Shown: positions 62,122 through 64,000 of the stretch, piece by piece
Layout: each line of letters opens with the position of its first letter
Position numbering within the stretch: the first letter of the stretch is position 1
DNA from: Candidatus Latescibacterota bacterium
GTDB lineage: Bacteria > JAAXHH01
NCBI GenBank assembly: GCA_022822725.1
Contig: JAJEAN010000004.1
Span: forward strand, 25,371 to 89,370
DNA: 64,000 nucleotides
Reading direction: 5' to 3'
Notes under the pieces: model-generated
Told to the model about the DNA's origin: nothing
Seen by the model: the letters and a program-made list of their open reading frames with translations, nothing else
Databases searched by the model: none
Translations under genes and position numbers: made by a program

Positions 62122-64000
62122 CTATGGATTGCGACGAAGGTACAGGAATCCCTTAAAGTCTTCACCCACCTTATTCATAAAGCTATCATGGTCCGCTGAC
62201 GAACCTGAACCACACACTGTCGTAAGGCAGCCCTTTGAAGTATAAACTCTCTTTCCATCCTGCCAGCCCATAAGCCGCGCGTGATTTACATTACCTATGT
62301 GAAGGAATACTTCCGTTAGGTAGTCTAACCCTGTATTGGGATTGCCTCTCACTGTCGGAACGCTTCCTCCGCCGTTGATGATGATAGACTGGTCTTCACT
62401 CCCCTTACTTGCTCGACTTCGAAAGCTGGCCGTATACAGACCCTCGAGCATTGTCCCGAACTTGTCAACATCAGCTGGAACCGTGTTCCCCATAATGGTT
62501 GCCGAAGGACCTTTCTTGTTAGATTCAAGGTAGAGATCGAACCTGGCTGTATTAATCGGTTCAACCAGGTTTTCATCCCTGTTGTGCGTGGATACAATCA
62601 CATTTCGTCCCAAATAGGTCTCACCTTCAACAAGGTCCGCATCGTCCGCGCTCGTAACCTTCTCATCCCATTCAATAGTACCATCTGATCTTTGGACCCA
62701 GTCCAATAGACCTGTTGGATCAACTCTTATGAGCGGGTTGTTCTGAACATAACTGTACGGCGAGATCCATGGTCTTGTATCCTGCATGGGATCGGGCCGC
62801 AGGAACCTGCCTATGTTGAAAGCGTAATTTCTGTTCAGCATGTAGTCAAGGCCGGACTCGGCGTCCCGCTCGTGACTGGTGAACCGGAAGTGCGTGGCGC
62901 CCGAACCACTCGAGGCCAGGACCTTGCCGTAGGGCCAGTAGTCGTAGGCTGCGGTGACAGCGCCCGCTTCGTCGATCAGGCTGCGGGTGCTGCCCAGGTG
63001 ATCGGCCAGATAGTATCTGGCGCTATCCCCGACGATCCGTGCGATGCGCCTGCTGCCGGCGTATACGTATTTTGCCGACAGGCTCTGGCCTTTGTATTCG
63101 GCGAGGACGCTGCCGCCTGGACCTCTAAGGTAGTAGGTGACGGTGGTCCCTACGGTCTTCTTCACGCGCCGGCGGTCCGGGTCCATGAGATACCGTGCGC
63201 TGCCGTAGCCGGTGGTAAGCCCCCGGTAGTCGTATCTCACCGTATCTGCGCCCTTGCGCGTCATCCATCCGTTCTGGTTGTAGGCGTACGTTGTGGTCGC
63301 GCCTGCCACGGCGGTGCTGTCTACCCTGTTGGGCGTGGAGCCAGCCGAGTAGTTGTAGGTGAGCCGGCTGCTTCCCGTGACCATGTACGTCAGGTTGCCG
63401 CTTCGGTCGTAGGCGTAGTCCCGGCCTGTGCCGCCGGTCAGGTCGAAGCCGGTGATCCGGTAGAGGGCGTCGTAGGCGTAGTCGGCCGTTTTGGACGCGG
63501 CGCTGCCATGGCTGTACTCCTGCCTGGTGACGTTGCCGGCGAGGTCGTAGGTAAGATTGGAATTGAACGTACCGGCGTAGTTGATTTCGGTGACCCATTC
63601 GCGCGGGTTGTAGGTGTACGTGCCGGTGACGACGTCATCGCCCACTACGTGTGCTGCGATGTTGCCGGCAGCGGTGCGGGTGAAGGCGGCCAGTGTATTG
63701 CCTTCAGCGTCCCACACACGCCTGAGCCGCCCGGCGCTGTCGTAGGCATAGCGCGCCTGGCTGCCGCCGGGGTATATGAGGCGCGTTACGCGTCCTGCCA
63801 GGTCGTGGTGGTAGGTGGCCGTCTTCGCACCGGCAAGGCCCTCGATTACCGCCTTCTTCACGCGCACGTTGCCCAGGTGGTCGTAGGCGTAGCGGTGGAC
63901 GACCTCGGCGGCCGCATCGGCGTCGGTGTTTTCTTCGACCTTTACCAGGCGTCCCTGGGCGTAGTTGGCCCCGCCGCTCGCGGCCCCGTTGCCTGCGGCA
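62122..64000 (-). CDS. RHS-repeat protein 3 with an L,D-transpeptidase-like tip (5' part outside the window)
   Basis: The frame is open to the right edge, so the N-terminus is missing. It has YD repeats and the core end (G-R-F-L-R-P-D-P-M-Q-D-T then V-D-P-T-G). The tip (about 200 residues) is unlike that of RHS2: it contains F-L-H-I-G-N and then H-x14-S-K-G-C-L, which resembles the H-x(14-17)-[ST]-H-G-C active site of YkuD/L,D-transpeptidases, and ends D-F-K-G-F-L-Y-L-R-R-N-P. This suggests a toxin that attacks or remodels peptidoglycan. The call rests on the core (strong) and the catalytic motif (moderate). Confidence 0.78.
   Translation of the reverse strand, partial: AAGNGAASGGANYAQGRLVKVEENTDADAAAEVVHRYAYDHLGNVRVKKAVIEGLAGAKTATYHHDLAGRVTRLIYPGGSQARYAYDSAGRLRRVWDAEGNTLAAFTRTAAGNIAAHVVGDDVVTGTYTYNPREWVTEINYAGTFNSNLTYDLAGNVTRQEYSHGSAASKTADYAYDALYRITGFDLTGGTGRDYAYDRSGNLTYMVTGSSRLTYNYSAGSTPNRVDSTAVAGATTTYAYNQNGWMTRKGADTVRYDYRGLTTGYGSARYLMDPDRRRVKKTVGTTVTYYLRGPGGSVLAEYKGQSLSAKYVYAGSRRIARIVGDSARYYLADHLGSTRSLIDEAGAVTAAYDYWPYGKVLASSGSGATHFRFTSHERDAESGLDYMLNRNYAFNIGRFLRPDPMQDTRPWISPYSYVQNNPLIRVDPTGLLDWVQRSDGTIEWDEKVTSADDADLVEGETYLGRNVIVSTHNRDENLVEPINTARFDLYLESNKKGPSATIMGNTVPADVDKFGTMLEGLYTASFRSRASKGSEDQSIIINGGGSVPTVRGNPNTGLDYLTEVFLHIGNVNHARLMGWQDGKRVYTSKGCLTTVCGSGSSADHDSFMNKVGEDFKGFLYLRRNP
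62739..64000 (-). repeat. RHS core repeat, copy B (matches 59400-60661)
   Basis: The core of RHS gene 3 up to the tip boundary; see the partner copy. The two tips, and the small genes behind them, are unrelated to each other, which fits exchange of tips by recombination in the shared core. Confidence 0.85.

Noticed and set aside
59400..64000. CRISPR-like or satellite array in the RHS region
   Set aside because: The repeats are protein-coding YD repeats and duplicated cores, not short spacer-repeat units.
53949..64000. Prophage origin for the accessory island
   Set aside because: No capsid, tail, terminase, integrase or lysis gene was recognised; RHS and AbiE genes are enough to explain it.

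Overview
The window is a high-GC bacterial chromosome segment (gene-dense, ATGA/GTGA overlaps, GTG and TTG starts, Shine-Dalgarno sites). Short RpoD-type sigma factor without region 1.1, dimeric glycyl-tRNA synthetase, ThiD-ThiN fusion, phytanoyl-CoA-dioxygenase-like protein, Gfo/Idh/MocA oxidoreductase and several TIM-barrel sugar isomerases point to an uncultured FCB-group lineage such as Latescibacterota or Gemmatimonadota. That placement is inference from gene content only.

Layout. 1-15190 (+): one long co-directional housekeeping run, gmk(3' end)-rpoZ-coaBC-udg-dnaB-mlaF-like-tgt-yajC-def-fmt-rsmB-ffh-rpsP-rimM-trmD-rplS-rnhB-yraN-PHP protein, i.e. nucleotide and CoA synthesis, replication, tRNA and ribosome maturation and secretion. 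15322-17503 (-): pyrC and ygfZ. 17735-23405 (+): glycyl-tRNA synthetase, then a catabolic-looking set (Gfo/Idh/MocA, sugar isomerase, peptide-type solute-binding lipoprotein). 23495-34508 (-): PhyH-like enzyme, Ig-like lipoprotein, xer, topA, smg, a PurM-fold protein, HU, class II aldolase, a SelA-like protein that has lost its PLP lysine, and a DUF2064 transferase. 34889-41569 (+): nrnA, a tandem PTPS/QueD protein, folE, glcD/glcE-like oxidases, LarA-like protein. 41749-50126 (+): sigma factor, two M23 peptidases, DUF6483 protein, miaB, a superoxide dismutase with two apparent start sites, zinc alcohol dehydrogenase, sugar isomerase. 50221-53231 (-): thiDN and a ClpX-like AAA+ unfoldase, preceded by a promoter-leader-terminator cassette that may be a small RNA or attenuator (53719-53897).

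53949-64000 (-) is an accessory island: an AbiEi/AbiEii toxin-antitoxin pair, then an array of RHS-repeat cassettes. Two cassettes carry recognisable but different toxic tips, each followed by a different small gene. One is a GIY-YIG nuclease tip with an overlapping leucine-rich-repeat gene (candidate cytoplasmic immunity). The other is an L,D-transpeptidase-like tip with a lipoprotein gene (candidate periplasmic immunity). The RHS cores are repeated about 3.3 kb apart; one copy has a decayed 5' end and another has lost its tail next to AbiE. This is the layout expected of a main RHS gene (running off the right edge) with orphan tips behind it.

A second theme runs through the whole window. 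Short tandem repeats (periods of about 9, 15, 17, 18, 21, 35, 36 and 51 bp) sit at gene ends, between genes and in linker segments. In several cases the repeat contains the stop codon of the gene it follows. No tRNA, rRNA, CRISPR array, insertion sequence or phage gene was recognised.
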